From Xenopus tropicalis (Eukaryota; Chordata; Amphibia; Anura; Pipidae), in contig NC_030678.2 of the NCBI RefSeq assembly GCF_000004195.4, positions 57,629,378-57,693,377 of the forward strand: DNA of 64,000 bases, written 5' to 3'. The notes under the pieces were generated by a model. It saw only the letters and a program-made list of their open reading frames with translations, did no database searches and was not told the origin of the DNA. Each line of letters begins with the position of its first letter. The first letter of the stretch is position 1. The position numbers and the translations under genes were made by a program. This document shows positions 9,893 through 23,218 of this stretch, one piece after another.

Positions 9893-12166
9893 CATTTTAC
9901 CCAGGAAGGTCTGAAAATGGATCCCAGCAAGGTAAGGTATTCTGGATTGTCCAATTCCTTAGAAGGTAAAACAATATCCAGATATTATTGGGTTAAATCC
10001 CAAAGCCTTTGACATAAGAGACTGAGTACTCGAGAATTTTTGAAAATTGTTGTAAAACAGTATCAACAATCTTGTAAATATATTGGCGAACAACCACTAT
10101 AATGAACACTATATTCTAACATTATGTCTGCTCTGGGACTGATTGCATGGCCCTTTCCTGTATAATGCCCCCGTACACAGAGCAGTGATCCATACAGAAT
10201 TGCTTTGCTTAGTTTAGCAACAAAGTAGATGCGTTGTTCTCACTTGGGATCTACTGTGGAAAGGCAATGAACATTAATGGATTCCATGAGCTGTAGGTCA
10301 ACATCCAGTAGAGAAGTTTCCATCACACTATCCAGCAGCTGCATGATATGCATTTTCATTCCCAGCAGCAGAAAGCTGAGAATGCCACAGCAAAACATAT
10401 CATTTCCCAACTCATTTAAACTCGGTCTGCTCCTGCCTGGGTTTCGTTATCAGTGCACGATACACGACTAGCTGAGCCTGTGTCAGAATCACAGCAGTCG
10501 GAGGAATTCAAGCAAAGACAACACAAAAATAGCTCTTTACCACTAGGAAAGAGATTTAGAGCCAATGAGTGTTTGATCATCCATAGAAATAATAACACAG
10601 ACTGGAATAGCAATCTCGGGAGAGATTAGACAGTTCTTATTGGCTATAATTAATAAGCATCCTATTTGTGACTATTCTGTGCATGACAAATGCACACACA
10701 TCTGCACATTAAAGTGACTAGAGGCCAAGCAAATCTGCCCTGAGGCTTAATTCATATATATTTCTGTGGAACTACATTTCTCCATTTACAGCAAAATCTT
10801 TTCTTGTTTATTTCTTGTCTTGTTGTTACTTCTATCACGGCCACTGTTAACAAAGGATACTACTTAAAACTGAATTATTGATATTGAAACCTAATATAGC
10901 TTATATGCAATTATGTAAGGCAACCGCTTCATGCTTTAAGACTTGCTTAAATGCAGCTTATTTTGAGGGTAAAAATGATTGTTTAATCACATACTGGGCC
11001 TCATTTCCAAATAAGGTTGAAAAGTGGCCAGTATTTTTATCCTTTAAAATAGAGGCCAAGACCAGACAATGTACGTGCTGGTAAATTTGTAATAACCTCT
11101 TGTTCTGAGCCTGATCTGCCCTAATTCCTGCTTACCCATACCTTTCTCATCCATCCTTTCTCCAAGAGTTCCCCCAATGATCTGCCTGCCGAAGTCATTA
11201 CTCTACATAATCAACAATTTATTCCCAAATGGATTAATAGAGTGAGACAGAAAACCCTGTGTTGCTATGGACCAATAGCAACCAAACCTACCTCAATCAA
11301 TAAGGTTGAAACAAGAATTAAAATAATATGCTGGGTTTTCTGTAATCAATTTATTTTAATAAAATTCACCTTAAAAATCTTTGTTGCTGCCCAGCCTACT
11401 AATTAAAAACACTTAATATCAAATACATTTCATCACTCAAAAGTTCATATAAATTAAAAAGTTCAAACAACTCAGTATGAAAAACTGAATAAGAAAAAGA
11501 TCAATTTCCTTTTCTGTAATGTTAATAGATATATAAAAAAAATTTCAAGCTGGAATCGATCACTGTAATGATAGCTTTATGAAGCAGAGAGTACTAGCTC
11601 AGCAACAGCCTTTAGACACCTTAATTGGTCACAGATGGGATTCAGATAAGTCAATATCCAATAAATCAGTTGCTGTAAAATTAGTACATATACTGTATAC
11701 AAGGAACTTTCCAGCTTAAATCAATAACTTGGATGAACATTTTACAGTGTTAGTTCCACAACAGCTTTGCAATGCTTTACCAAGAAATGGTTCAGCAACA
11801 CCTTTTTTCTAAAAATGCCAAAACAAGTGGCAATTAGCAGTAACTTGTACTGGGGGAGTTATTTTGAGCTTCTGAAATAGACACAGTCAATTGCTCACAG
11901 TAGCGATTGACACTGGGTATATCACTGGCCTTAGATGACTGTATGATTACTTGCCACCACCCACATGTCTATGCCAAATAGAGGGGAATATTCTCACCCA
12001 CTGTGAGTACTCCAGATGATCCACCTCGTTGTCCTGCACTTTCTTACCCCACTATGTTTCTTGCTGCTTCTCCAGATTCAAGTCTGCCACTCCCCTGTCA
12101 TATCAAAAAGGGGCCATGTGTTCTACTAAACAATGGAAAAGCACAATGCTGGCAGGGGGCTATGCA
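9893..12166. other. No gene seen
   Basis: Intron-like, AT-rich sequence without recognised transposon ends or coding domains. Confidence 0.5.
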
Positions 12167-12437
12167 CTAGTGATGTGCGTTCTAGCCGATACCTGCGGGA
12201 CCTGTGGGGCGGGTAGGTTTGGACCTACCTTGGCACACTATTTCCAGGTTTAGGTTGAACTCTTCCTCCTGCTCTCCCCGCCTGCCACCGTACACTTCTG
12301 GGTTTATAGGTGCGTGCCTGCCCGGATGCAGGTATATAAGTATAGGGGACTGGTTAGGTTGGGTAGGTTTTGGGCTGGGAGCAGGCGGGTTAGGCTCCCA
12401 TGTGGGTCAAGCTTTACTCGACCCGCACATTACTACT
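12167..12437. mobile_element. GC-rich MITE with GTGATGTGCG ends
   Basis: The left end AGTGATGTGCG and the right end CGCACATTACT form short terminal inverted repeats around a GC-rich body (GACCTGTGGGGCGGGTAGG ... CTCGACCCGCAC). This contrasts with the AT-rich flanks. The exact target duplication is unclear. Confidence 0.6.
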
Positions 12438-14631
12438 AGGCACATACCACTTCTATCTGCCTACCCTTAGTTTAGGCTCCTGGATGATCTCTGAATGCAT
12501 TTATCACTGAGACAAAAAGGAGTTCTGGGCTTTCTTCAATCACCAATTGCATAATGGGATCAGGAGCTTGCCTTGGACGCACCACCTACTTGGTCCACCA
12601 TTCAATATATGTGCTTAAACACATCTGTACTTTTATAATTATGACTATTTAAATGTAAAGCATTGTAGGTGTATCACATGGCAGAAGGCACATGGCGGGC
12701 CAAGCCGTCCGGGCTCCCTAGGCAACACGGTCGGCCACTTTGCCCCCTGTTCACGATGCGATAGATCATTGCCCCCACCGCTAATGACAAGCGGTAGCCA
12801 ATCAGCAGGTAGCATTTACTGTTCAGTCAAACTTCTGATTGGTTGCTATCGATTCACAGACCCTGCATTTTAATACATTAACCTGTATGCTGCCTTACAG
12901 TTTTTGTATGGTGAATCAGCTATGCAGCAGTGTAGCTTTAAAAAATATTAAAATGTTGCCAACTATGCAGTTTGACAAGGACATTTATTTACAAGATTAT
13001 TTTTTTCACACCGGATGACTTTAATTGTCATCCCCCAATTAGCTGCACTGTAAGTAGTACTAGAAGACAATTTTTGGTGATGCCTGGTGGCATTTGATAA
13101 TGAGAAATGCAAATGTCACCAAGAATATTTATCCCGAGAAAATCTCACTGGAATCCCTTGTTTTGAATCTAAGAATGAGTTTCTTGGAATACTGATTTAA
13201 TTAAAGCACGTAAAAACCATCCTATCACATGGGAACATTATATCATGTGACTCATGGGAACAGTCATTATATCATGCCACTTCCATTATCTATTTGTTCA
13301 GCTAGAGCACAGAACCATAATATCTGGGGAACAAGGATTTCTGCATTTATCATCCTATGTGGGCTCACAGGGAGAAAAGACATCTGCTAGAATCTGATAA
13401 GATTTGTGAATAAGTGGAATGTGCAATACTACTAGATTCCCACTACAGCAGCTTTGGAGTTGCCCTTAAATCATAAAAACTCACAAATCCCTCACAATCC
13501 TCAAGCTGTATTGGCTGTATGTGCAAAAGATACAAGCATGCACAAGCTCAGGCCTATGCTAGGGAAAAATTGTACATTGCATAAGTGTGGGCCAGTTTGG
13601 CAAAATACCTACAGCTACCATAAATCTTGTGTGTAAGCTCTTTGAACTGTGGCACAAATTAAAATTAATTTTGGGGAGTTTGTGTTTAATATTACGTCAA
13701 CATTAAACAAACTGAGGAAGACTGAAAATAAAAACTACACAGAAATATTAAGAATTATCAGATTAACTTTGTTTTAACAATGCTTTTTTACTTTTGGGGC
13801 TAGCAAAAGAAGGCTTCTTATTGACCTTTGGTTCTTGCAATACTTCATAACAAAGCACATTTTATTAGAACACTGTTTTGCCTGGATGGTACTTGAATGC
13901 CAATTTAAGCAATAATATTTCTACCTCAGGGCTTTGCCTAAATAACTAAGTATTTTGAAAAACTACACATGCAATGTTAATTAAAGTAGTTATACTTTGA
14001 TTATATGGTGGGATTATTGTATTTTAGAGTGTTTAAATGGCTTTTATTTGCTTTTCATATAATGGCATTGGCAAATTATTCATATTTGCAGGTTAGCACA
14101 GAATAAAGAAGGGTTCCTCATGAAATAATTTCAGATTCGCTGCATGACAAGTAGTCAGCTAGTGAAACGCAAATGAGACGCGGAGCACAGGTTGAAGACA
14201 GCAGTTGCACTAATGAGGCAGCCTTTACATACAGGGGGGTGAGGCAGTAAAGGGATCTATAGGGTACCTCAGCCAGCTGATTTTTCCTCCTGTTGTGTCT
14301 GGCTTCTGGGCATTATTTGTAGTTTATCAACTCGTGATTGGTTGCACTGTATATTTACATATACGTATACTGTCTCTTAGATATATGTATCTTTAAGACG
14401 ATAATATTAGCTCTAGGAATGTGAATGTGCCCATTTCTGTTCTCCGGAATTTCCTCCAGAGCCAGATTTGGTAAAACTGCACTCATTATACAAGCAGTGA
14501 AAGATGTGGAGAAAAGCAAAGCTTTAGAGATATTCCTGATGAAAACGGATACTTGCCTGCTAGTTTACCCCAGAGATACATAACACAGCTACAACATCAA
14601 ATTAGCACAGAAAGATTAAAAAGATAAATAC
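12438..14631. other. No gene seen; intron-like
   Basis: No domain or transposon end was recognised. A non-repetitive, slightly GC-richer part at about 14100-14460 could include regulatory sequence, but nothing in it is diagnostic. Confidence 0.4.
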
Positions 14632-14679
14632 CTTGCGCCTTTCCCTGCTTGGTTCATATGTTCCAGACCAGGTTATTAC
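14632..14679 (-). CDS. Candidate 48-bp coding exon of a host gene
   Basis: On the minus strand a TATTTTTTAG acceptor precedes the segment and a CAAG/GTATTT donor follows it. The 48 bp are open in one frame only, giving 16 residues that start VITWSGTYEPSR and end in basic residues; the other two frames contain stops. A length divisible by three would allow it to be a cassette exon. The basic, hydrophilic content would fit a segment next to a membrane span, such as that encoded at 40200-40278. I do not recognise the protein. Conservation in other frogs would be decisive. Confidence 0.45.
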
Positions 14680-16500
14680 CTAAAAAATACATCACAGTAA
14701 AATAATGAATCAGAAAGCCCAGTCTAAGAGCCAACACAACCCATACGCTAACAAATAACTGTAGTGTCTGGCATATTGATTGAAAAGAATTCCTTTAATT
14801 AGATTTCATTTCAGTTCATGTTTTTTTTTTTTTAATTACCTTAAATGGCATTTTATTCATCTGTTACAAGGATAATATTCTCATAGTTATGTGTCTACAG
14901 GGTGGTTTAGGGGAGGGTTTTAAAATAATGCAACTGCTAATATTATATTGGTGTACACAAGATATCATACCAGTGGACACTTTTTTTTTTATAAAAACCC
15001 CAGCTTTAACTCACGTGTGGAGTTCCCACACCTCTAATTCTGGCCCTGACTGTCTTTTTTTTTCTTTACAGTAAAGAAAACAGCACTATGTTGCCTAAAG
15101 GCAATGACACACATGGTGCTGTTTTGCCCGCAGTTAATTGCCTCTCCCAACAATATGTCCAAAAATAAGGAAAGTTCAGGGACCCGTCTAAAAAATTCAG
15201 CAAGCAGGGCCCTCCAACATATATTTATTCGATGTGTACCTGAATTTTTAAGTGATCAGGTCACCCTTTTTTATATATTTTGGGTTGGTCCCTAAGCTCA
15301 GTAACTGACAGCAGCACAGAATATGTGCAGTAAATCAGCAAAAAAGAAGATGGGGAGCTGCTGGTGGAATTTATTAGAGGCACAGATCTTTACTGCTAAA
15401 GGGCAGTGATTTCCTTGGGCTGGTACAGAACCCCAAAACCTAATGCAAAACAATTTTATCTTACTTCTTTGTTAAGCTTTAGTTCTCATTTAAGGTTACA
15501 CAAGCATTGAGGATATTTAAAAATGCATTCAGTAGTTTTGCTGTGATTCACCATAAGTTCTGTGTGAATCCATAACCTGTTGACATGACTATTTGATATA
15601 GGAATTGGACTGCACCCAGGTGTATTTATTTAGACAAAACCTGAGTGCTTACATGTAATAATTGCTTAAAAACACATCAAATGTATACAGTCAGAAACAG
15701 TGGCGTACCTGCTTGGTATCACACAAGAAAAAGGGAAATTATTTGATGGTATCTCTTTAAGAATAATAAAACAGATAAGCTTAATTTAGATTTAAACATT
15801 TTATCAAACATGTAACTCGCCACTGCCACTTTGTCAAATATTACCTTGTATCTGTGGCCCTGCTTGCTTTAAGCTGCCTAGCAGAATGATAAAAAACAGA
15901 ATCTATCTGACACTGACAGTACATGACAAATATATGAGAAGCATAAAGAGGGGCATATTGGTCTCTAGGCATTTGTAATATATGGGTACCTCTCATTACA
16001 TTTTAAATTGCTAGAACTTGATGAAGTTAGACAGCACTCTATGGCAGGTGACAGAACAAAGTGTTACTTCATCATGTAACATAACTGAACATGTTTTGGT
16101 CTAAGTGAATCATAAAAAGCTTTTCTCTCATTTGTCCTCCTTTATATAGACATTGAAATTCCCCTTATTAATGAGGAACTAATCTTGTCTGCTAGGACAG
16201 GGTTATTTGATTTTTGGCCCATTAGGGTAATGGTGCAGGGGCGTTATATTGCCTGCATTAAAAAGCATGCTACAACACACCTGAAAGTAGTAAAACACTG
16301 CAATTACCACAAGCAAGTCAGTGAAAGTGTGTAATTATGCGAAATGTAGAGCTGAGCATACACACCTTTACTGATATGCTTGCACCAATTACAGAGCTCC
16401 CCTACCGTAGGGTATGGTCACTGAAACACCAGAACACACTCCCATGTGTAACTGTCGTTTGCAGGAGGCTTGCACATCAGACAAAAATTTGAAAAACCTT
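14680..16500. other. No gene seen; intron-like
   Basis: Non-coding sequence with T-rich runs near 14820 and 14980. No recognised element until the repeat beginning near 16500. Confidence 0.45.
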
Positions 16501-16534
16501 TATTCCATTTAGAACATTGAAGAAAAAAAAAACA

Positions 16535-16572
16535 CCTGACACGTTTCGTCCACAATGGACTTAATCACAGGC
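16535..16572 (-). ncRNA. Degenerate hammerhead-like motif
   Basis: Read on the minus strand: CCT, GTGATTA (canonical CUGAUGA with two changes), a GTCC/GGAC stem with loop ATTGT, GAAAC, a two-base loop, GTC, then AGG, which can pair with the initial CCT. The layout matches a minimal type I hammerhead, but core positions C3 and G8 are changed, so cleavage is unlikely. The piggyBac element at 16578 inserted right beside it. Confidence 0.45.
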
Positions 16573-16577
16573 TTTAA

Positions 16578-18524
16578 CTCTTTTACTGCCAACGACGTAT
16601 GGGATACGTCGTGGCAGTAAAACGGCTTAAATGCCAACGACGTGTCCCATACGTCGTTGGCATTTAAAGGCTGCTCTCTGCAGCGGCGGCATGTGCCGCA
16701 TGTGCCGGCCCACTGGAGGAGGAGGCGATCAGGTGCTGCAGACAGGTAAGGAGTTTTCTGGGTTTTTTTTGCATTTACACACTTACATACATTTACACAC
16801 ACTTACAGAACACATTTTAGCAGTTTTTTTTTTTCATTTTTCACACTTTTATACACTTATTTACACTCATATACACACTTACACACTATCACACAACTTT
16901 TACACATGTACACACATGTATACACAAACACTTTGTTTTGGGTTTTTTTCATTTTACCACTATGTTTTTAGTTTCTTTTACCTAAAAACTGTTTATTTTG
17001 ACAGCGTGACTATTGGATCAGACCACTAATTACACTGTCATGTGACTTATTTTGTTGTTTCACTGATTTGCACAATTTTTGTGGTTTTATCACATTTTAT
17101 CCCTGTATAAGTGTTCCTAATCTGTTTTTAGCGTAGCTTTGCCAGGTGTAACTTTGGTGTACAAAAATAACTTTGCCTATTTTGAATTCATCAGAATGTG
17201 TACTTTCCACAAATATATGGTTTTCTGGGGGTCTGTGTATAGTTAGGGGGGGGGGGTTACTGCACATAATACGCTGTCAGGGGGCTCTGTGTGCAAAAGC
17301 TGAGTTGGCAGGCGAGAAATCCATATGTGCTATTTTCATTTTGGGGTCAGTACATACCGCAGACTTTGGTATATCTATGCATATTGGGCATCAAATTGTT
17401 CAGTGGACCCCTGACGTTCAATTTTAGGGTGTTTTATCTTGGTACCTAACACTATGTGGGAGATAAGATGCTGCGAAGTGGAAGCTTTGAGGGGATTTTT
17501 GGAAATGTCATCAAAATTGCTAACTTTAGAAAAGCTGTGTGGCTTGGTACTTTGGAGTAGAAAGACATGGGTACACATTTTAGATTCGGGGGAATGTGTA
17601 CTTTCCAAAAATATATGACTTTCTGGGGTGAGCATACTTTTTACTAGCTTTATCCCACATAAATGATGTAAATGTGTTGATTTTGCTGGAGCTGAAATAA
17701 CAGAAATTATTGATCATATGGGGGTATGTTCACATTGGGGCCCCTACATGCCACATTCTTAGGTAAACCTATACATATTGGGCATCAAACTGTTCAGTGG
17801 ACCCCTGGCGTTCAAATTTAGGGTGTTTTATCTTGGTACCTAACACTATGTGGGAGATAAGATACTATAGACTGGAAGCTTTGAAGCAATTTTAAAAAAA
17901 AATCAAAAATTTTGATAAAAACCAATAACTTTAGGAAAACATTGTGACTTGATAGTTTGGAGTAGACAGACAGTTGTATTCCCCAGAATCTGTTCTTTCC
18001 AAAAATGTACAATTTTCTGGGATAAACCTTCTTTTAGTGGAATTTTTGTCCATGAAATCTAAAGTATGCAGCTTTCTGGAGCAGTGCTTTGGAAATTTGG
18101 TAGGGTACTGCTGGTTTTGACCTATACAAGTGACAAATCTCCATAAAACTATATATATTTGGTATTGGCACGTTCAGGAGACATGGGACTTTCCAAATCA
18201 GTTGTATATTCCTGCATAAAATAATTTTTGTTTCTAGTATGTGTGTTTATATTAATTGGAATTTAATTTATTGGAAAATTTTAAATTTTTTTTTGCATTT
18301 TTAGACATTTAGAAGCCTATATCTTGTTACAGAATTGGAATTACACAAAAATTCTACCATATTTTGAAAGCTTAGGTTGTTCTGAAAAAAACGATATATT
18401 GTTTTCCTGAGTAAACTAAAAGTCCCCCCGAGGAAAGGCCCCTAAAGTGAAACAGTGCAAAATGTTCAAAAACTGTCTGGCAATACAAGTTCCGCTTTGA
18501 CCAAAACAGCTGGCAGTAAAAGGG
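16578..18524. mobile_element. Non-autonomous piggyBac element, Uribo-like
   Basis: It is flanked by TTAA at 16574-16577 and 18525-18528. Ends are CTCTTTTACTGCCA and TGGCAGTAAAAGGG, resembling the Xenopus piggyBac family Uribo. Subterminal near-palindromes around ACGTATGGGATACGT and at about 16630-16668 (AAATGCCAACGACGT ... ACGTCGTTGGCATTT) are also family-like. The 1.95-kb body holds no transposase but a diverged tandem repeat of roughly 394 bp: GGCATCAAATTG at about 17387 and its partner at about 17781, each followed by GATGTTTTATC-like and GGGAGATAAGAT segments. It would need a transposase supplied by another element. Confidence 0.82.
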
Positions 18525-18528
18525 TTAA

Positions 18529-19168
18529 TAAGAAGGGTTCCGTTCCTCTTTTTAAAACACACTTAAAGGAAACAACTTCATATACTCCCAACAAACCAGT
18601 ATTCATTTTTAACCCTTAATGTTTCTATACAGGGAATAAGGTTTACATTAACATTCTTATCTTTTGTCCATGTAGAGGAGTAGAGGATCATTATTAACTT
18701 TCTTAATAAACTTTAAAAACAAAAAAAAGAAAATTTTAGAATGATGTAGACAATGATATTCTGACAAGACAATTTGTAATTGGTTTTAATTTTTTCCTTT
18801 TGTTCAGCAGCTCTCTGGTTTGGAATTTAATTTTGAGAGAGCTCCCAATGCAATAAAGTGCTGCAGAATGAGCCTCCCGGCTCAGTCATTATGTGTGTGC
18901 ATGTGACATCACACGCGAAACCTGGGACACTTTGCTTGGGCGCAACATGACCATCTGCACCATCTGGTGCCGGTAAAGCACTCGCGGGTGGCATTTTATA
19001 AAAAGACAAAAATAAAAAAAACCTCCAGTGGGGGAAACAATCTTTGATGATAGGTACCCTTTAAGTGAATGTTCTGTTTCCTAAGTCTAAAGAGGTGGCC
19101 TCTTGTGCTATGTTTTTTTTCTATGTGAAAGATTCTTCCATATCTGGCAATAATATCGTTTAACATGT
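18529..19168. other. No gene seen; repeat-derived
   Basis: The first bases continue the repeat interrupted by the piggyBac element. At 18780-19070 there is a block with GTGACATCACACGCG and a CTCCAGTGGGG stretch that looks like an old repeat. No coding feature. Confidence 0.4.
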
Positions 19169-19172
19169 TTAA

Positions 19173-19500
19173 AGGACAACTAAATCCTAACAAAGAAGTA
19201 GGCTAGACATGTTGTACATTTTGTACAACGCACAATTTATTATACATAGAATATAAATATCACAATTTAAGTATGATTAATCAATAATACAGATTATTAG
19301 TGCATGGCAGCTATATAACCAGTGTAATTAGCATTATAATTGATAATCAGCCCTGTAGCATCTACAAAAGCAAGCAGGCATTTTCATTACATTTCATCAA
19401 CTGGCCTTCATATAGGATCTCTCAGCCAAGCTCTGTAACACTCTGCAGGTCCTGCCCCACAGTTTGGACACTACTGTGCCATAAAAAACTTTCCTTATAA
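19173..19500. mobile_element. T2-like MITE, left end and body
   Basis: TTAA at 19169-19172 is followed by AGGACAACTAAATCC, a T2-like end. The body (AATACAGATTATTAGTGCATG, CAGCCCTGTAGCATC) matches a copy at about 51830-52000. The right end was not located. Confidence 0.5.
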
Positions 19501-22236
19501 TAACATTTTTTGTATACATGAGCTCAGAGAAAATATATACAGAGATGGAAAACATTAATATTTAATTAGAAATATTGTCAAAATGGTTGTTCTACGGACA
19601 GCATGCCACAGATATACCCCACTTAGCTTAAAACCCATTGAATAATTTAGTAACTTTTTTAGATACCAAGGTCTGTAATCCAAAGTATTTGATGAATATA
19701 AGGTAATGCTGCATTCCCATTTATTCTGGTCAATTGACCATCTTAGATGCTGCCTCTAAAGGGATAAATGTTTACACATAGTAAGCTCAGGCAGCTTTAA
19801 TCAGGTATATACATGCAACTAAAAGATAAACTTATGAATTGAATAAACTATAAAGGAATTATCTGCTGAGGGATTTCAAAATGACAGAAAGGTTGAGTTG
19901 TTATTTATGGATGTACATACGTACAGAGGTTTTATCTTACAACTTTAAGGTAATACAAACATCTAGCTCCCAGTACCCACTGCGATTAAAGCAGGCAGAG
20001 AGGTGCTGGCAGTTGTAGGTCTACAATAGTGTTTTAATTGTAAGAATCATCTTCTTGACCCCAGTATTGGTTTAGAACTATAGTTAGATTATCAAATGGT
20101 AGGCCAGACTTGTGGAGATCACTGCAGTCAGTAAGAGATCTCAGAATCTTCTATGGCAACATCCACTCTTATCTTCTTTTATCAGCCAAATAGTAAGTGA
20201 CCTATTGCACTCCCTACTATATAGACTACATCAGAAAATCCCCTTCCACCCTGAGTGACTCCAAGGGGGAACCTCTTCAAGGGGATTTGCTGCCTCACTG
20301 TGGCCTCTAGTAACTGTAAGTAAATACAACGAATATAAAACACTATATTAACCCTTTCACGATCTCCAACAATGAAGCCCACATTGTTAACATATATCCC
20401 TTATATATTATAACACTTTACACATTTCACCATCCTCATCAGCAGCCTCACCCAAGACACTGCTAAGGCACAATGATCCACTGTAAACAAAAAGGGTTAA
20501 GGCATGAGTAGCAGCATTACTTTCAAACATCACACATACACACACTTCCCAGGCATACTTGCAATCAGCAGTAAGTTCTATTTATAAAACACCTAATACT
20601 TGCAGTGTCTGTCAACCATCTGCTGCACACCACACCTATCCAAAATGGTGGCTTAGATGTGCCAATCACGTTTGATTCTCATTCTTTGCCACTATCCACC
20701 CGGGCTCCATCTGGGTGTACTTCTGGCTTGCCTGTACCTCAACTTCAAACACAATGCATTTAGGGAAATCCCCATCCCACATATATGACACCAAGGGAAA
20801 CCTGCTCTAAAACCTCTTCAAGGCCTTTTCACCAGTCAGTGCTATCGACTGAGTAATAACAATTTATTAAAAAATTCTATATGAACTCCTTATAGGTTAA
20901 ATCAGACCTGCAGGTCTTGTCCATTGTACTTAATTGGGAAATGAGTTGAACATGCTTTTTTTGTTATTTCTTGGGATAAACAGGGCATAGAAGGAGATTA
21001 AAGCTACTCCATATTTGATCTCCTTGCAAGGCAAATAGATTACCAGATCACAGATTATCCCTCCCCCCCCCCCACATAATAGACTCCTGCTAACAAAACA
21101 GTCACAACAAATGGTGATGGAAGGAAGTTACATACTTGTAATCTAATTATTTACAGGGCAAGGACACAACATAAAGTAGCTTTGGTTTCCCTGTTTAACT
21201 GAAAAAAGTATTTCAGCATAAGACTTATTTATTGAACTTATGTTAAACAAGGGTTATACTTCTCCTTTAAAGAAAGGGGAAACAAAATCCTTTAATTGTT
21301 ATTTTAAATGTTATTTTGGTTGGTGTACTATGCAGTTTGCTTTATTATAAATCATGGTCTTCCCATATCATTAACCAAAAGCATCGGTTTTCAGTCCTGC
21401 TGAGTTGTAACAAATTATGAAGGCATAGAATGCAGGATTCAGTTTGATAAGTTGTAAAAACGTTTAGCAAAATTTCTCAGGATCCTAAGACTTTTTGCCA
21501 TGTAACACTCAAACCCTAGAGATTTATCTGAAAATCCTAGAGATTTTACTGCAGTGGGCAATAGGAGTCACCCTTCTGTCTTATCTAAATGAGAGTCATA
21601 GACCTGAGCAGTAAAAAATGCAGATTATTTTATGAAAGAACGTAGAGTTACTGAGGAAAATGAAATATTCATGCCCTTTGCTTGTGTTCAGTGAAGTTCT
21701 GAATGTGCTGGAGAGCAAATGTGCTTCCGCTTTTCGAGAAGGCAGTGAAATGCGAACAAAGGAATTAAAGACCTGTACGGGGGAGACTATTTGAATCTTT
21801 AATGGATGACAATATTCACAGAACATACAGTTGTACATGAGATTGGCAAAAATTGAAAAAAATGTAAGCACAGGCTTGATGAAAGGAATGTAGCATGTGC
21901 TATATAAACGTGCCTAGAACAGAAAGATGATAAAATATAGGCACTTCATTAAAGGGACAAAGAAGTTTTTGGAGAAAAGAGCCATCTTGTATCTTTACAA
22001 ATTGCTACTTTTGAGCACTAAAAAACTAAAGAACCCATATGGTACAGAAAATATCAATAAATGCAAAATCAGGACAAACACTATTCAGATTCATTTTGTA
22101 GGCCCAAAGAATTAAAAATAAAACAATGACATATAAAAAAGAAACGGACACATTTTCAAAACCCATGCCTGCTTTGCATACATCGAACTGATGATTTGGC
22201 AGGGCAGGTGGTAAGTCTAGGGATAATTTGAGCCTC
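19501..22236. other. No gene seen
   Basis: Intron-like sequence. A short direct repeat (ATCCCC ... ACCTCTTCAAGG) occurs at about 20239-20290 and 20768-20820, which may mark the two ends of an unrecognised element. A C run lies at about 21062-21073. Confidence 0.4.
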
Positions 22237-22240
22237 TTAA

Positions 22241-22729
22241 AGGGGACCTGTCACCCTAAGAGATAATTTGAAATTCTTTTATATTGTGTTTATTAAGCAA
22301 AATAAACTTCAATTACACTATATAAGTAATATAAATCTTGTTTCATTTAGTCCTGGAATTACACAATCACAGCAAATAGGCAGGTGCCATTTTGTGGACA
22401 CTGTTATTAAGACAAGCTTTGTATCACCCCAAAATCTTGTGTATGTGCCAGAATGGGAGACCAGATGCTCAGGCCCATGCACTGGCAGTTAGATGGTGAG
22501 GAGGGAGGGGGAAAGTGAGAGCTGAATTGAAAGTTAAAGTACTTGTCTGCCCCGCCTCTATGCCTAAGGCATAGAGGCAGGGCAGGCAATATATGATTGA
22601 CAGCTGGGATTTTGAAATGCCTTTATAATGGGTTTGGATGTGTTAATATAAAAATGACTTTGGGTTACATGTTTAATTTGAAAAGGACTTTTATTATACA
22701 GCTTTTGATGTCTGGGTGACAGGTCCACT
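22241..22729. mobile_element. T2-type MITE (GGGGACCTGTCACCC end), first of a pair
   Basis: TTAA at 22237-22240 and at 22730-22733. Termini are AGGGGACCTGTCACCC and GGGTGACAGGTCCACT. Related copies, or parts of them, are at 36686-37011 and 61737-61959. Non-coding. Confidence 0.82.
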
Positions 22730-22733
22730 TTAA

Positions 22734-23214
22734 AGGAGAAGGAAAGTCATTTTGGCATTTTACTGCCAATAGATTTGCCACATTATTGCCACCTAGAACA
22801 CTATATTAATTCTGCAAAAAGCATTACCATACCAGAGTAAAGAGCCCTAGAAGCTTTTTCTGTTTGTTTAAGATTGCAAATGCCATTTAAGCTTGGTCTT
22901 CCTAGCTTCTTGCTGCAGCTCTAGCTATTGGTAGCTCAGATTACACATTCCAAAGGGAGGGGGGAGTGAGTTTCTATGAATTCTTGTGGGAGGGGGGAGC
23001 AGGTGATGGGAGAGAGTTGTGCAGACCCCGGGAATGAAGGAATTTTCTGAGAGAGGAAGTCTGATACCGAAGAACATGTTTACAAAAAATGAGACAAGAA
23101 ATCCTGTGTTTCTTTTGATAGAGGACTCGATGCAGCATTTCTGTGAGTGCTTATGGCTGTATTTACATAGACCTTTCTCATAAAGCTTACTTAGTTTTTA
23201 CCTTTCCTTCTCTT
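22734..23214. mobile_element. T2-type MITE (GGAGAAGGAAAG end), second of a pair
   Basis: It starts AGGAGAAGGAAAG directly after the TTAA at 22730-22733, which is also the right target site of the neighbouring element. It ends CTTTCCTTCTCTT before TTAA at 23215-23218. The body is the same family as 7081-7504 and 30212-30658. Confidence 0.83.
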
Positions 23215-23218
23215 TTAA

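Noticed and set aside
16631..17029. 132-codon open frame in the piggyBac element
   Set aside because: Low-complexity His/Thr/Phe-rich translation of a repeat; no DDD transposase motifs.
20239..20826. Short direct repeats about 530 bp apart, suggesting LTRs
   Set aside because: Similarity is short and imperfect, with no TG...CA ends or target duplication visible.
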